Source: Glebionis coronaria (taxonomy: Eukaryota; Streptophyta; Magnoliopsida; Asterales; Asteraceae). Taken from it: 64,000 nt of DNA. Position numbers and translations under genes: made by a program. The notes under the pieces are model-generated. The model was not told where the DNA came from. It saw nothing but the letters and a program-made list of their open reading frames with translations, and searched no databases. The DNA lies in contig CM046876.1 of the NCBI GenBank assembly GCA_025667525.1, positions 19,331,320 to 19,395,319 on the forward strand, read 5' to 3'. The first letter of the stretch is position 1. Each line of letters begins with the position of its first letter. Shown in pieces: positions 46,865 through 59,800 of the stretch.

Positions 46865-48733
46865 TTAGTTCATGGGGAACGTGGTGAGGGATGGAATCAC
46901 CTCCTGAGAGGTGTCCGCACCAAAGTACAACTTCACTCGTTGGCCATTCACATTAAAATTCGGTCCATTAGGTTGAGCGAGCTCGAGAGTACCATATGGA
47001 AAAATTTGGGCAATGGTGAATGTGCCGGACCAACGAGATTTCAGCTTGCCCGAAAAGATTTTCAACCGAGAGTTAAAAAGTAAGACTTTGTCTCCAACAT
47101 GGAACTCTCGGTTTTTGATCTTGGAGTCGTGAATGAGCTTAGTTCTTTCCTTATAGATTAAAGAATTTTCATAAGCCTCATTCCGAAGTTCATTCAGCTC
47201 ATTGAGTTGAAGCTTCCTATGATCACCAGCTTTGATGATATCGAAGTTAGCCCACTTCAAGGCCCAGTAAGCCTTGTGCTCCAACTCAATGGGGAGGTGG
47301 CACGCTTTCCCGTACACAAGATGATAAGGCGTACAGCCGATCGGGGTCTTGTAAGCGGTACGAAAAGCCCACAAAGCATCATCAAGTTTATCAGCCCATG
47401 AGGCACGATGCTCTCCCACGGTTCTTTCCAGAATTCGCTTAAGTCCTCGGTTGGATATTTCAGCCTGGCCATTAGTTTGTGGGTGGTAGGCTGTGGAAAG
47501 ACGATGGTTTACACCGTACTTAGCCATGACTCTAGCAAATTGGTCATTGCAGAAGTGAGTCCCACGATCACTAATAATGGCGCGAGGCACACCGAATCTA
47601 GCGAATAGAGCTTTCAAAAAGTTACAAACCACCCTTGCGTCATTAGTAGGTAAAGATTTGGCTTCAACCCACTTTGAAACGTAGTCAACGGCTACAAGGA
47701 TGTATTTGTTTCCTTTAGAAGAAGGGAATGGCCCCATAAAGTCGATACCCCAAACATCAAAAATTTCACACTCTTGAATGAAATTCTGAGGCATCTCGTC
47801 TTTATGTGTGATCTTACCTTGTTTCTGGCAAGCATCACATTTTTCAACCATATCGTGAGCGTCACGATATATGGAGGGCCAATAAAATCCCGAATCAAAC
47901 ACTTTTTTGGCGGTGTAGTTGGGACCAAAGTGACCACCGGTGGGTCCTTTGTGGCAGGCATCAAGGATTTCCGAAGCTGCCGGTCCGTCAACACATCGGC
48001 GGATAATCAGGTCGGCACATTGTTTGAATAGGTAAGGGTCGTCCCAAAAGTAAGTCTTAATGTCGGTGAAAAACTTTTTCTTTTGTTGAGACGTCAACCC
48101 TTCCTTGAGAATTCCACCCGCTAAGTAGTTTGCAAAGTCCGCAAACCACGGGGTTTCATTCGGCTTCGAGTTTATAGACATTAAGGTCTCCAAGGGAAAA
48201 GAATCATTGATTTCTTTGTTCGGATGATCCCCTTGGTAAGGATCCTCAAGTCTGCTGAGATGATCCGCGGCTAGGTTTTCAGCTCCTTTTTTATCGCGAA
48301 TTTCGATTTTAAATTCCTGGAGCAGCAAAACCCAGCGAAGAAGTCTTGGTTTGGAATCTTGCTTAGTCAACAAGTACTTCAGCGCGGAATGATCGGTATA
48401 CACAATGGTGGTAGAAAGGACAAGATAGGGGCGAAATTTTTCAAAGGCATGGACAACAGCTAAAAGCTCTTTTTCGGTTGTCGTATAATGCAATTGTGCC
48501 CCAGTCATTGTCTTGCTAGCGTAATGGATCGGTTGGAAGTGTTTGTTCACTCTTTGTCCAAGAACCGCTCCAATAGCAAAATCACTAGCATCGCACATCA
48601 ACTCAAAGGGAAGCTCCCAATTAGGGGTAACTAAGACGGGTGCCTTAGTAAGCTTATCCTTAAGCGAGTTGAAGGCTTCAAGACACTCTTTGGAGAAGAT
48701 AAAAGGAGTATCTTTTTCCAAGAGATGGGTCAT
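46865..48733 (-). CDS. Athila-like RNase H and integrase (622 codons)
   Basis: RNase H at about residues 45-170: [18 protein letters not shown], then the [18 protein letters not shown] helix, [11 protein letters not shown], and AADHLSRLE. Integrase zinc-binding region near 260-305 ([12 protein letters not shown] ... KCDACQKQG). Catalytic core with the D,D-35-E triad seen in [25 protein letters not shown] and [15 protein letters not shown]. The C-terminal part has [20 protein letters not shown] and SRWSGTFTI, a typical integrase tail. Uninterrupted to its stop. The upstream RT lies in the same original frame but is cut off by a TAA about 15 bases before this start, so this stretch is the 3' part of a gag-pol polyprotein and would not be translated alone from its first Met. 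Confidence 0.93.
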   Translation of the reverse strand: MTHLLEKDTPFIFSKECLEAFNSLKDKLTKAPVLVTPNWELPFELMCDASDFAIGAVLGQRVNKHFQPIHYASKTMTGAQLHYTTTEKELLAVVHAFEKFRPYLVLSTTIVYTDHSALKYLLTKQDSKPRLLRWVLLLQEFKIEIRDKKGAENLAADHLSRLEDPYQGDHPNKEINDSFPLETLMSINSKPNETPWFADFANYLAGGILKEGLTSQQKKKFFTDIKTYFWDDPYLFKQCADLIIRRCVDGPAASEILDACHKGPTGGHFGPNYTAKKVFDSGFYWPSIYRDAHDMVEKCDACQKQGKITHKDEMPQNFIQECEIFDVWGIDFMGPFPSSKGNKYILVAVDYVSKWVEAKSLPTNDARVVCNFLKALFARFGVPRAIISDRGTHFCNDQFARVMAKYGVNHRLSTAYHPQTNGQAEISNRGLKRILERTVGEHRASWADKLDDALWAFRTAYKTPIGCTPYHLVYGKACHLPIELEHKAYWALKWANFDIIKAGDHRKLQLNELNELRNEAYENSLIYKERTKLIHDSKIKNREFHVGDKVLLFNSRLKIFSGKLKSRWSGTFTIAQIFPYGTLELAQPNGPNFNVNGQRVKLYFGADTSQEVIPSLTTFPMN

Positions 48734-51700
48734 TGGGCGAGCGATTTAAGAAAAATCTTTGATGAATCGACGGTAGAAGCCCGCATGACCCAGGAAACTT
48801 CTCACACCCTTCACGGTTGAAGGTGGAGGCAATTTTGCGATAACATCGACTTTAGCACGGTCTACTTCAAGACCGGCTTTCGAGATCTTATGTCCAAGCA
48901 GATGCCTTCTTTTACCATAAAATGGCATTTTTTCCAATTCAGAACAAGGCGAGTGTCTTCGCACCGTTTAAGCATACGTTCCAAATTGGCAAGGCAAGAA
49001 GAGAAAGAATCCCCGAAGACCGAAAAATCATCCATGAAGACTTCCATGGTTTGTTCAACCATGTCATGGAAGATAGCTAACATGCACCTTTGGAAAGTCC
49101 CAGGCGCATTACATAAGCCAAAAGGCATTCTTTTGTAAGCAAATGTGCCATAGGGACAAGTGAATGTTGTCTTCTCTTGATCTTGGGGATCGATGGGTAT
49201 TTGGAAATAACCCGAGAAACCATCAAGAAAGCAGTAATATTCATTACCAGCTAATCGTTCAAGCATTTGGTCCATAAAAGGTAGAGGGAAATGATCCTTT
49301 CTCGTGGCATCATTGAGTTTGCGGTAGTCTATACAAACTCTCCACCCAGTAACGAGACAAGTGGGAATCAACTCGTTGTGTTCATTGGGAACAACGGTTA
49401 TTCCGCCCTTCTTGGGCACACAATGGATTGGACTAACCCATGGTGAATCCGAAATAGGGTAGATCATACCCGCATCAAGAAGTTTGATAACCAGTGTTTT
49501 GATGACTGCATGGATTTTTGGATTCACCCTTCGTTGGCTTTGAATTGTGGGTTTAAAGTCGTCCTCCATGAGAATTTTGTGTGTGCAGAAGTGAGGATCA
49601 ATTCCACGAATATCCGAAATCTTCCAAGCGATAGCCTTCTTATGATCTTTCAACACGGCGACAAGTCGGGCTTTTTCTTCTTCTTTTAGGTCCTTAGCGA
49701 TGATGACTGGCGACTTCTTCTCTTCTTCAAGAAATACATACTCAAGATGGGGCGGCAACTTCTTAAGTTCCAAATCCGGAGGATTTTCGACAGGAGGCGT
49801 TTTCAAAGTCGGAGTATTGATAGCAATGACCGTGGGAGATGGAGGCGAAGGATTGTCTTCGTTGAGAAGATTCTCAAAGAAATTCATGTCTTCATCCCCA
49901 TCGATAGGAGAATCATTAGTAGCTAAATTCGCATCTCCCATGGTATCTTCAAGATTGTTCCAAAATAAATCACTATCTCCAAATAGAGACAATGATGAAT
50001 CAATAGAGGACACGGTCTCAACATTGGGAAGAGAGGTAGGAATACTTTCGCAAGCATCATTAAAGTGTTCTTCACAAGCCTCATCAAGAACGTCAATACA
50101 ATTAACACTCTCATATGAATAAGGTTGTTTGGACAACTTTCCCATGTTGAAGACTACTTTATCGTCGCCCACTCTCATGATAAGCTCGCCGGCTTCAACA
50201 TCGATGAGAGTGCGACCGGTCCTCAAGAATGGACGACCAACAATGAGTGGCACACGGGGGTCCATCTCGTAGTCGACGACAACAAAATCAGCAGGAAAGG
50301 TAAATTTGTCGACTCCTACAATGACGTCTTCGGCTATCCCCACTGGATAAGCAACCGTACGGTTAGCTAATTCCAAAGTCATTTTGGTGGGGACTAGCTC
50401 TAGGAGCGATAATTGCTTCCAAACACTTAGAGGCATGAGATTAATACTGGCACCTAGATCGGCTAGGGCCATGCAATTCTCTACTCCCGGGAAATTGCAA
50501 GGAATTAAGAAACGACCCAGATCACCAAGCTTGGTTGGCAATTTCCTTAAGAGCACTACAGAACAGTTCTCATTAAGTTGGGTGTTGGCAATATCGAGGA
50601 GCTTTTCCTTGTCGCTCAGAAGATCTTTAAACATTTTTGCATATTTAAGCATGTGAGCGAGAGCCTCAGCGAAGGAGATATTGAAATTCAGTTGTTTAAA
50701 CATTTTAAGAAAGTTCGAAACCTGAATATCGTCCTTGCTTTTGAGCTTCTCTTTCCTCAACCTAGATGGATAAGGTATATTGGAAGAAGAGGAAGGCTTT
50801 GGTAGAATAGGATCACTCACATCCTTGGGTGGAGAAGGGGTAGAAGGAAGAGGTGGAGAAATTGGGGAAGGAGAATGATGAGGAAAAGGAGCAGGTGACT
50901 CGTTCTCCTTAGTCACAATCACCGGTGGAGGTATAGGAAGCTCGGGTTCCTTGGTACCTTTACCACTTCGAGTAGTGATTGCTTTCATCTCCCCTCTTGG
51001 ATTCGCAACGGTGTTACTCGGAAGAGTACCCGAAGAACAGGGTTGATTACCTTGGAAGAAACTAGCCATCATGTTCCGCAGATCATTAGTTTGGCTATCC
51101 AACGTATTTCTCATGTCGGCTCTCAAATCGTTTCCTTGCTTGACCAAGTCTACTTTCAGGTTGAGCACCTCTCTCTGAAGATTTCCCACTATCGCATCGT
51201 TAGTCCTCATATAAGTTTCCACTTCTTGGTGCAGAGCGGTGGGTTGGTTGGGAGGAGCATTGTATGAGGGTGGTTGATAAGCAGGTTGTTGGTAAACTTG
51301 GTTATTACGTTGAGGTGGTTGTTGCTGCTTGTGAGGAGGGATGTATGGTTGTCGAGGTTGTTGTTGTTGTTGAGGAGGGCGATTAAGGTTTTGTTGTTGG
51401 TTTGGGTTGGTAGGAGGAAAACCAGGTGGTGAAAGATAGTTGTTGGATCGATAGCTAAGCAAGTTCCGGTTACCTTGAGGTCTAGCTTGATAAGCAGGTT
51501 GAGGATAGGTGCCATATGCCGCATTCGCATTCTCAGCAGGGTAGTCTTGGGTGGCGGTACAAGTGGTGTAAGAGTGAGGACCACCGCATATCTCACAAGG
51601 TTGGCTGACAGCATTTACTTGAGCGTTTTTGGCGTTGTTGCTGTTGTTGTTGCTGACGGTGTGGGTGACAAGCGATTCAAGAAGCGTAGTGATTTTGTCT

Positions 51701-52521
51701 AATCGCTTGTCGCTGTCACTAGTGCTAGCACTAGCGACATTGATCCGAACACTCTTGGTTTGCACACGAGATTTATTCTCAATGATGTCCCAAGCAGCAT
51801 TGGAAGTCTTAGCCAATAGATTACCCCCCGAGGCACTGTTCAGTGAATCTTGGTCACTCATGCTTAAACCATTGTAAAAAGTATTAATTTGATGTACTTT
51901 GGTAAAACCATGTTGTGGGCATTTTCTTAAAAGATCTTTAAAACGATCCCAAGATTCACTGAATGACTCATCGTACTTTTGTTCAAAATTTATGATCTCA
52001 TTCCGCAAAGCGGTAGTACGAGAGGGTGGAAAAAAGTAATTGATAAACTTTGTTTCCAAATCCGTCCACGAGAGAATACTCTGTGGCGGTTCCTTAGCAA
52101 GCCAAAGCCGGGCTTGTCCCTCTAAAGAAAAGGGAAAAAGTTGTAACCTTATAACCTCTTGTGGAACGCCATTAAATTTGACCGTGTTGGTGAGTTGCAA
52201 GAATCTCTTGATGTGGTCGTGTGGATCATCAATGGTTCGTCCCAAGAATGGTTGAGCGGAGACCATCTGGATAAAGCCTGATTTTAGCTCAAAGTTGTTG
52301 GCGGCAATTGGAGGTATGACAATTGGATCCGTGTTGCCATCTACATGAGCTTGCAGCAATTCGATCATCGGGCGATTATCCGGTTGAGGCTCATTATTGT
52401 TGTTATTCATGTTGTTGAAAGGTGGGTTGTTGTTGTTATTATTGTTTTGAGGTGGTATACCGGCCATGTCTAAGTTATCGAGAGGCTCGGGCTCTTGATA
52501 TGACGTGGATCGAGTGTGCAT
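48734..52521 (-). CDS. Athila-like gag-protease-reverse transcriptase (frameshifted at 3' end)
   Basis: A 1219-codon open stretch from ATG 52521. Gag core about residues 75-265 ([57 protein letters not shown]). Zinc-knuckle-like [13 protein letters not shown] near 310, then a Gln/Pro-rich linker. Protease near 685 with [19 protein letters not shown] with [20 protein letters not shown] and the catalytic [10 protein letters not shown] near 1160. At about 48890-48895 a one-base shift moves RT into another frame ([34 protein letters not shown]), which ends at a TAA where a Lys codon is expected (about 48747). These two lesions are the only ones seen in gag-pol. The protein would form particles, mature them and copy RNA to DNA. 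Confidence 0.92.
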
Positions 52522-52714
52522 ACACCTGCAAAAGAACGAACAAAGAAAAACAAAGCAAAAATATTTTTGGTTTTTATGTTTTTTAATTTTTTGTATTTTT
52601 GAAAATTTTATATTTTTAGGATTTTTGAAAATTTTTGTGAAAAATTAACGTTCACGGGGAACGGATCCCAAAATCCAAGTTCTCACAAAAAACTTTTGAT
52701 CTTAACGAGAAGAG

Positions 52715-52730
52715 CCGGCAGCGGCGCCAT
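52715..52730 (-). other. Primer binding site (tRNA-Asp type) of the Athila-like element
   Basis: Minus-strand TGGCGCCGCTGCCGGC, two bases from the LTR end at 52733. Apart from C in place of T it follows the tRNA-Asp complement used by Athila-type elements (family knowledge). Confidence 0.82.
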
Positions 52731-52732
52731 TT

Positions 52733-54208
52733 GATACACAGGATTTTCATTGGGTTCAAAATAATTCTCGGAATCCTCTCGAATTGATCTCAGTTAAAAG
52801 TGGAATGATTTGTTCTTGGTGACAAAAAGTAGTTTTGGTTTTCTATTCTATTAAAAAGATAAATGACTGAAGCAAATTAAAATCTGAACCCAAAACAGTT
52901 AATGAAATTAAACTTGAATTTAAATAAAGCAATTACTTGAATAGAACATTAAGATAAATTAAACAGTGAAACCAACTTACTGAAAATAAGCTTTATACGG
53001 AATAAATGATGATCCAGAATACACTAGCTCTATGCGGAATGTAGCCTTACTCTGAATAAATTGGCCTATTCGGAAAATTAACCCTATGTGGAATGTTTTC
53101 TATGCGGAATAATAGTGCAATTCGGAATAACAGGCTTATGCGGAAAAACTACTCTATTCGGAAAAACATTCTATGCGGAGAAATAAGTTCTACTCGGAAT
53201 ATAGAAAATATTCCGAGTAAGGAAATTAAGAAACTGGCTATGCGGAATATTAAAAATATTCCGAGTAAGAGAAAAGTAAAAACCCCTATTCGGAATATCC
53301 AAAATTCCGAATAAGGGAAATAGGAATTCGTCTATTCGGAAAGTTTCAGGGGTAAGAACAGTAGCAGATGCGCAAGAACAGGAGACACGGTTTGAATCTA
53401 AAATCAAGATGAATACTCAAAAAGGTTTTACCAAACTAACCAATAATCATTTAAATACCATAAGTAACAAATCCCACCAATAAAAACACTAAATCAACAA
53501 CTTTTTAAGATCAAACTTGAATCAAATAAAAAACTTAAAGAACTTGCAATAGAAGATGATGAAGAACAAGATGAATGAAAAGATGGAATTGAAAGATTAA
53601 TGTAAAGGTAACAAGAGTAATGATTAAAACACTTACAAGATTGAAAGAAAATTAAAAATCACCAAACACCCTCATGGTGTTGGTGATGAACCGATCCTAA
53701 GAAACTGGGAAAAAGAAAAATGAAAGCTAACTCCCTAAAATGTGAAGGAAAACCCTATATATAGTCCTAGTGGTTGGTTGGTGAGTGGGCTTTCTCCCTT
53801 TCTTCTTGTCTTCTCGTCTTTTCAGAAAAGTTGACGTTTTCGATTCTGATCCGGGATTTATCGACGATTAAATTCAACTCGTCTTTTAATTTCTTTGTTT
53901 TATAGACTTGAGTTTCTTCGACTTATGTAAATCTTCCATCTTTGGTCCTTTTCTTCGATAAATCTTCAAATAGGCCCATTGACTTCAAATCTTTTGCATC
54001 TCTTGGACAATAGACTTCGTCTTTGGTCTTTTTCCTTGATAAAACCCGTGCAATCCCATGTTTTCTTTAATAATCATCCGGTTAGCTCTGAAAACACAAT
54101 AAACACAAAAACCACGCATAATTCCAAACAAATGATATTAAGTATGTGTTTTGGTCTTGTTTTAGCCAGAATTAAGTGGTAAAAGGATGGGTGTTTACAC
54201 ACATATCA
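52733..54208 (-). repeat. 5' LTR of the Athila-like element (1476 bp)
   Basis: TGATACACAGGATTTTCATTGG to TTACACACATATCA. It carries the same CGGAAT-word cluster (52985-53345) as the other LTR. Confidence 0.94.
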
Positions 54209-54226
54209 ACCACCTACACACGCCAT
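54209..54226 (-). pseudogene. Start of the second CACTA gene (exon 1 part A)
   Basis: ATG at 54226 immediately follows a splice acceptor (TATATTACAG on the minus strand). It opens MACVGG, which continues in frame across the Athila insertion at 43446. An upstream 5' UTR intron is therefore likely. This 18-base piece is too short to be called alone; the match of splice site, frame and TSD supports it. Confidence 0.7.
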
Positions 54227-54388
54227 CTGTAATATAACAAGTACATGAACACACAATTTCGTGGACCGGTTAATGCTAATACACAAATTCATAAAATATT
54301 ACACATCTAAACATATAAGAACAATTCCATTAAAAAAATTACACATCTAAAGATTAAATCATTGTTTCATTCAAATTACAACTTACGA

Positions 54389-55430
54389 TCAATTATCACA
54401 ATCTGAATCATCGCTAGATAAAACTTCTTCAACAACATTATTAGGGTTCATTTCATCATCATCAGACATTTCAGCATCATCATCAACAAGGGCATGTGCA
54501 ACGTCATCATCTTCATTATTGATTAGATCAACATCGTCTTCATTAACCTGTATGGCGGACACTTATGCCGATTCGTCATTCAAACTCAAATTTTTATCCT
54601 CCAAACAAGTCAAACCAACATTTAGCGTAAAATGTGATGAACTGCTACCATGAATAACATCTTGATCGGACTCTTCAACATCGCCATGATAAACATGTTC
54701 GACCACCTTCCAACCCTTTGGTTTTCTAGCAAGGTCTTCAAGGTAAAATACTTGTGATAATTGTGTCGCAAGAATGTATTGGTTATTTTTGTGAAATTCC
54801 TTATTAGTCAAAATATGATGTATGCCCTGCTCAATGTAAGAACGTCTATTGCGTTTCGTACAATTTGGGGGGTTAATGGTGTCAAACCATTTACATCGAA
54901 ACAACACAACCTTGCGGTTTCCGATATAAGTGAGCTCTAGAATTTCTTCGAGTTGACCATAATACATCTCTCCATCAAGCCCGGCTGTTGAAACACCGCT
55001 GCATTGAGTGGTGTGAAGTTTATCGCGTTCATGTATCACAAATCTCACACCATTAACTATGTAAGCGGGGTATGTACATGCACTAGTATGTCCACATGCC
55101 AAAGAGAATAACTCTTCATTACAGTCACCTGTCGTTTTTTTTCACGAATCTACGAAAGAGATACAAACATATTTAGATATATGAGCAATAACTCCAAGGT
55201 AATATATCTAATGTATTTACCTTGTGACTAAACCAGGTGGGAAACCTCGTTTCCATGTTATCAGGCGATTCTCTGCAAAAGTTCATGATATTAGGATAAG
55301 TCATCCCGAAAGAAGATTTTTTAATATATAGATAAGGAAGAAACATACTCTTTGTAAGCCAAGATGTCTGATTCGATTTCAGGACTGTTGTTAAGTATAT
55401 ACCATACAACTGCCCGCGTAACATCTAAAC
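54389..55430 (-). pseudogene. CACTA TNP2 transposase, C-terminal exons (DUF4216 region)
   Basis: A frame near 55424-55330 (VWYILNNSPEIE) and the MNFCRESPDNMETRFPTWF segment lead into a DUF4216-type domain at 55102-54563: YPAYIVNGVRFVIHERD, EEILELTYIGNRKVVLFRCKW, YILATQLSQVFYLEDLARKP. A TAA at about 54560-54562 interrupts it. The same frame continues as an acidic tail (NEDDVDLINNEDDDVAHAL, then SSDDSDCDN) to a stop at 54389-54391. Introns probably lie between these pieces. Follows the transposase core on the same strand. Confidence 0.78.
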
Positions 55431-55457
55431 TCATATGAATATCTTTGACTCTACCCA

Positions 55458-56810
55458 TCAGTTTGCATGAGGACCGGAACACCTGGAATTTATCTTTTGT
55501 TCAGGCAAACCGTCGTCATTCCTGTCAAGACGGTTAAATCTCGTCTCGACATCCTCAGCAAGATAACGCGAACAAAAAGTTAATGCTTCTTCTGCAACAT
55601 AACCCTCCGCAATAGAACCTTCAGGCTTTGCTTTATTTCGGACATAATTCTTTAGCTTATTCATGTATCTTTCAAATGGATACATCCACCTGCAGCGAAT
55701 GAGGGCACCTAGAATAGCCTCATCAGGTAGATGTACAATCAAATGAGGCATTATGTCAAAAAAAGCAGGAGGAAAGATTTGCTCTAAATTAATCATCACA
55801 CTGATCAATTGGTGTTTAGCTTTTACCATGTCCTCCTCCGTCAAAATTCTAGAGCAAAGCTGCTTAAAAAACAAGCAAAGCTGGATTATAGGATCTGCAA
55901 TGTTTTTGGGCAAGTATTGTTGTACTCCGTAAGGAAGTAACTGTTGCATCATTATATGACAGTCATGAGATTTCATGCATGTTATATTGTCATAATTAGC
56001 GGTGACTTTTTGCTTAAAGTTGGATCCAAACCCATCAGGTAGTCTAACTCCTTTGATGAATTTACAAAAAAGTTCCCTGTTAGCTTTGGTGAAAGAGTAC
56101 TTTGGATGAGGCTTCTCAAACTTTCCGTTTCCTTTTGGAACTAACCACAACTCGGGTCGAACTCCCAGTTTTTCCAAGTCTTGCCTTGCCTTTGCCGTGT
56201 CTTTGGATTTGTCGTTTTGTAACAAGATATTCATTATTGCCTCAAGCACGTTCTTTTCGATGTGCATGACATCAAAATTGTGTTTTAGTAGAAGAAAGGG
56301 CCAATACTCAAGCTCCCAAAAGATAGAACGCTTCGTCCAATTCAATTCAACATTTCTATTAGGAGGTGGGTTGTTTCTCTTAATTTCTGGATGCTTCCCC
56401 GGCCTACGTTTCAAGAGTTTATTAATTTGTAACTGGATATCAATTTCGGTAAACTTTCCCGGTTTAGGCTTCCGTTCGGCTTTACCATGGAATTGCCTAG
56501 TTTTACTCCTTAGATAATGATTTGTTCTTAACCATCTTCTATGACCAACATAAACGATTTTGTTCTTGATAGCCATCGATGGAGTGTCCTTGTTACAAGT
56601 GGGGCATGCGTAGTAGCCTTGCCCAACCCACCCAGAAAGACTACCCCGAGCTGGAAAATCATTGATGGTCCATAAAAGCGCCGCTTTCATATCGAAATAA
56701 GTACCCGTAGCAGCGTCTTTCGTCCTGACTCCTTTCCATAAATCTTTGAGTTCTTTAATCAAAGGCGCCAAGAAAACATCAATATCTTTTCCAGGTGATT
56801 TAGGGCCAGG
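55458..56810 (-). pseudogene. CACTA TNP2 transposase core (Transposase_21 / DUF4218 regions)
   Basis: An open stretch of about 450 codons that resumes directly after the solo LTR: IPGPKSPGKDIDVFLAPLI, ALLWTINDFPARGSLSGW, ACPTCNKDTPS, KHNFDVMHIEKNVLEAIM, ELWLVPKGNGK, then DUF4218-type CMKSHDCHIMMQQLLPYG and LVHLPDEAILGALIRCRWMY, and GSIAEGYVAEEALTFCSRYL. These are hallmark phrases of plant TNP2-type transposases, which cut at the TIRs. No internal stop is seen here. The N-terminal part is at 60411-61531, separated by the inserted solo LTR. Confidence 0.9.
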
Positions 56811-56815
56811 AATTA

Positions 56816-59800
56816 TGATGAGACTGCAATTATACATAGTCTCATCGTGTAAATCGGGCTTAAAACGCTTAAAATGTCATCAAAATACCCCTATATATGC
56901 TTGTATTTGTGTCTTGTGTATTTTAGGTACGGATATCGTGAAACCAACAAATGATCACAAGAACAAAGCAAAAACGAACACGGGAAACGAAGTCGCGCAA
57001 AGAACCGGGCCCGAATCATGAATTTCCATTCAAGTCCTTGGAATTTTGAAGATTGGCAAGATTGGTCCCTCTATTTTGGAAGACTTGTCAATTTAAACCC
57101 TTGTAAAACTCATAATTACACATTGGGTCCCTTAATTGAAAAGAGTTTGCAAGAATAGCCCTTGAAGATTGATATTATTGCATGAATGGTCCTTGGTAAA
57201 ACCTTGTACAAATACATGTGCCAAAATTGACAACTTGTCGAAACTTATAACAAAGGAATTAGACATTGATGCTGTTATTTACAAAGTGAAGAAGACAAGA
57301 GAGTTGAGGGGCCAAAATGGGGCAGACAACCAAACCTAAACCATCCACTCCCACCACGCCACCTCATCACCCACTCACCCATCCACCAATCAAAAACTCC
57401 CCTCCTTCCACGTCTACAATCCACCACCACCACTTAAATAATATAACTAATTATTCAGTTATATTAAACTTCCCCCCATAACACAATTTTAAACTTAACC
57501 CTCCCCCAAAACAGATTAAACCTATCTTAATCAACCCATAAACCCTAACCAAACCCAGGATTTAATTGACCCAAAAACAAAGGGGTTTCATCCACCCCTT
57601 TCCAGATTCCTATTTTAACTCACCACAAACCAAACCCACAACAAATCACACCCAACCCGTGACCCCTGGACCCCACACGTGGCCTCCCCTGCATCTTGTC
57701 TTGTCCTAAAATGGCAACTAAGGAATCAACAGACCATCCAACGTCCCTCACACACTCCTTGGTCCCAAAGGAGTTCAATGAACGTCTAAGATTGGTCTTC
57801 ACAACTGTCAATCACATGATGCACGATTTTGACCAAGATTCTTCACAAGATATCCAAGGGCAGTTTAGGGATTACATTATTAGGTTTTCAGTATTCTAAT
57901 AGCTTCTTCTACATTGTATAAATACTTGTGGCATGTTACAAGTATTATTGTTCCAGTTTTTGTAACTTGTTAATTTAATTAATGAAAATTAAAGATTTAA
58001 TATTTTGCAAAAATCTGAGTTCCAAGTTCATTGTTTGTTAGTTTAATCTTGTTCTGTATTTGAAAGTAGTGGAGAGTTTAAAGTTTTCGTTTATCAAAAA
58101 GTTTTCAAAAGATACGATTTCTTGAAGTTTTCTATGACAAAATCTATCAAAAACTCAAAACCAGTGATGAAATGAAGTGATAATGCAAATTCATTATTGG
58201 TTAACTTGATTTTGATAAGTTTGGTAAAGTGCTTCAAGTTTTATGTTTGGTTTCATTGATTTGAAAGATTTTCAGTTTCAAAAATTTCATTATTTTTGAT
58301 AAGCCAAAAGTGATAAGCTGGCTTATTCAATAAGCTAGGCTTATACTCTTCGAGGCTGTTTAATCAGGTCACTCTCTCTCTTCATTGTTTGATCTTAGCA
58401 GGCACCCAAATCTTGCATATTGGATGAGGTGTGGAAATTGAAGTCCGTCATCATTCATCATCTTCTACTCATACCAACAAGCTCCTTTCTGAAATTTATC
58501 AGCTCAAGCCCGAGCTTGATGGAGAAGGCTTAAGCTAAGCCTTTGTGACGCTTGGATGTAAGCTCACAAGGTAAAGATTTTGTATTTTCTATACTTGCTT
58601 GAAAAAAATTTGAGTTATGATGATTTAGAGTTTTAGGCTGTTAGGATGGTAGGCAAATGTAGGATATTGAATGTTTGATGGTTTGAAACATGTTAGAGCA
58701 GGTTTGGATGATTTTGGAACAACTTAGGTATAATCTCTTGGTAAAAATCCATTTTCAGAAAGTAAGGGGGTGTTTGGATTCAGGTTTTAAAATCAATTGG
58801 TGAAATGTATTTGGTTTGAAATCAGTTTTGAATTTTGATGCACTCACTTTAGTAGTTTGTGTATTATCAGCTTAATGTGTTGGACTTGGTAAGTTTTTGA
58901 AAGTTTTGCATGCACAAGTCTTGGGAAAACTAGTTCAAAAATTAGTAAGCTCTAAAACTGCCTTGATTTTGTGAAATTTGCCATTTCAATCTTTGAGCTT
59001 GATAAGATTTAGGGTAGGTTAGGATTTGTCTTTGATTTGAGGGAGCTTGTGGGTTAATTGAGTGAGTTTTGGCCAACCAAAACTCACCCAAGTGCACATC
59101 ACATCAGCAAAAGCCCACCAGTCCACCCTTTGGTGTTACAGTGACTGCATAGGGGCTTTTGAGCTTGATTTCTGTGAGTGACTTGTTGTTTTAGCTTTTT
59201 CTTGACTCCCCACAACCCAACTGGTTATGGGGGTGCCTTTGTTTGCCCACAAAACCAAGTAACCAGCAAGATCTAAGCACAAAAGTGCCCAGACCTGAAT
59301 TTTATTGAAAGCAGTGGGAACCAACTTCCCACTGCTAGGGTAAAAGTTCCCCCTGCTGAGCATAAAGACAAAAAGTACCCACATGTCATTGTTAGTTTTT
59401 TAGAAATTTGTCTTTAGTGAACTTTTTTAGGAATTAGAACTTGATTTTAGTTTCATTATTTTTCTTGTTTTAATTTTGATTTTTCCATTTAATTAATTTT
59501 TATTTTACTGTTCATTTCCTATTTTTAGATTAAATAGCATTTTAAATTACTTTTCAATTCATTGTTTTTGTCTTTTAGTGTAAAAACTTTCTATTTTTCA
59601 GTTTTAAAAATTTTCTTAGACTTAGAAAAATATTTTAAGACCTTTAGTTTAAAAAGAATTTATTGTTCACATTTTTAATAATCTTTAGAATTAATTTTAG
59701 TTTAAATAGGTTTAATTAAAAACTGTTTTGTCTTTTAGTGAAAAATTTTACATTTTTCAAACTTTTTCATTTTTCTACTATTCATTAGTATAATTTAGGA

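Larger units (their letters stand above)
43452..54208 (-). mobile_element. Athila-like Ty3/gypsy retrotransposon, young, nested in the CACTA gene
   Basis: 10,757 bp with perfect TSD ACCAC (43447-43451 and 54209-54213). LTRs 43452-44929 and 52733-54208 differ at only about 1% of positions by eye. The primer site is tRNA-Asp-type, as in Athila. Gag-protease-RT and RNase H-integrase frames on the minus strand are almost intact, separated by one frameshift and one nonsense codon. About 1.9 kb between integrase and the 3' LTR is non-coding; the env-like gene found in some Athila elements is not visible. The insertion lies in exon 1 of the second CACTA gene. Confidence 0.93.

Noticed and set aside
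49700..50656. Plus-strand frames over the Athila-like gag-pol
   Set aside because: They are antisense shadows of the long minus-strand polyprotein, whose domains are unambiguous.
43452..54208. CRISPR-like array suspected from repeated CGGAAT words and regular LTR repeats
   Set aside because: No constant-length repeat/spacer pattern; the words are irregular and lie in plant LTRs.
55458..56837. First residues MYNCSLI as the natural start of the transposase core
   Set aside because: Those codons come from the inserted solo LTR. The CACTA frame enters at the TSD and continues from the part at 60411-61531.
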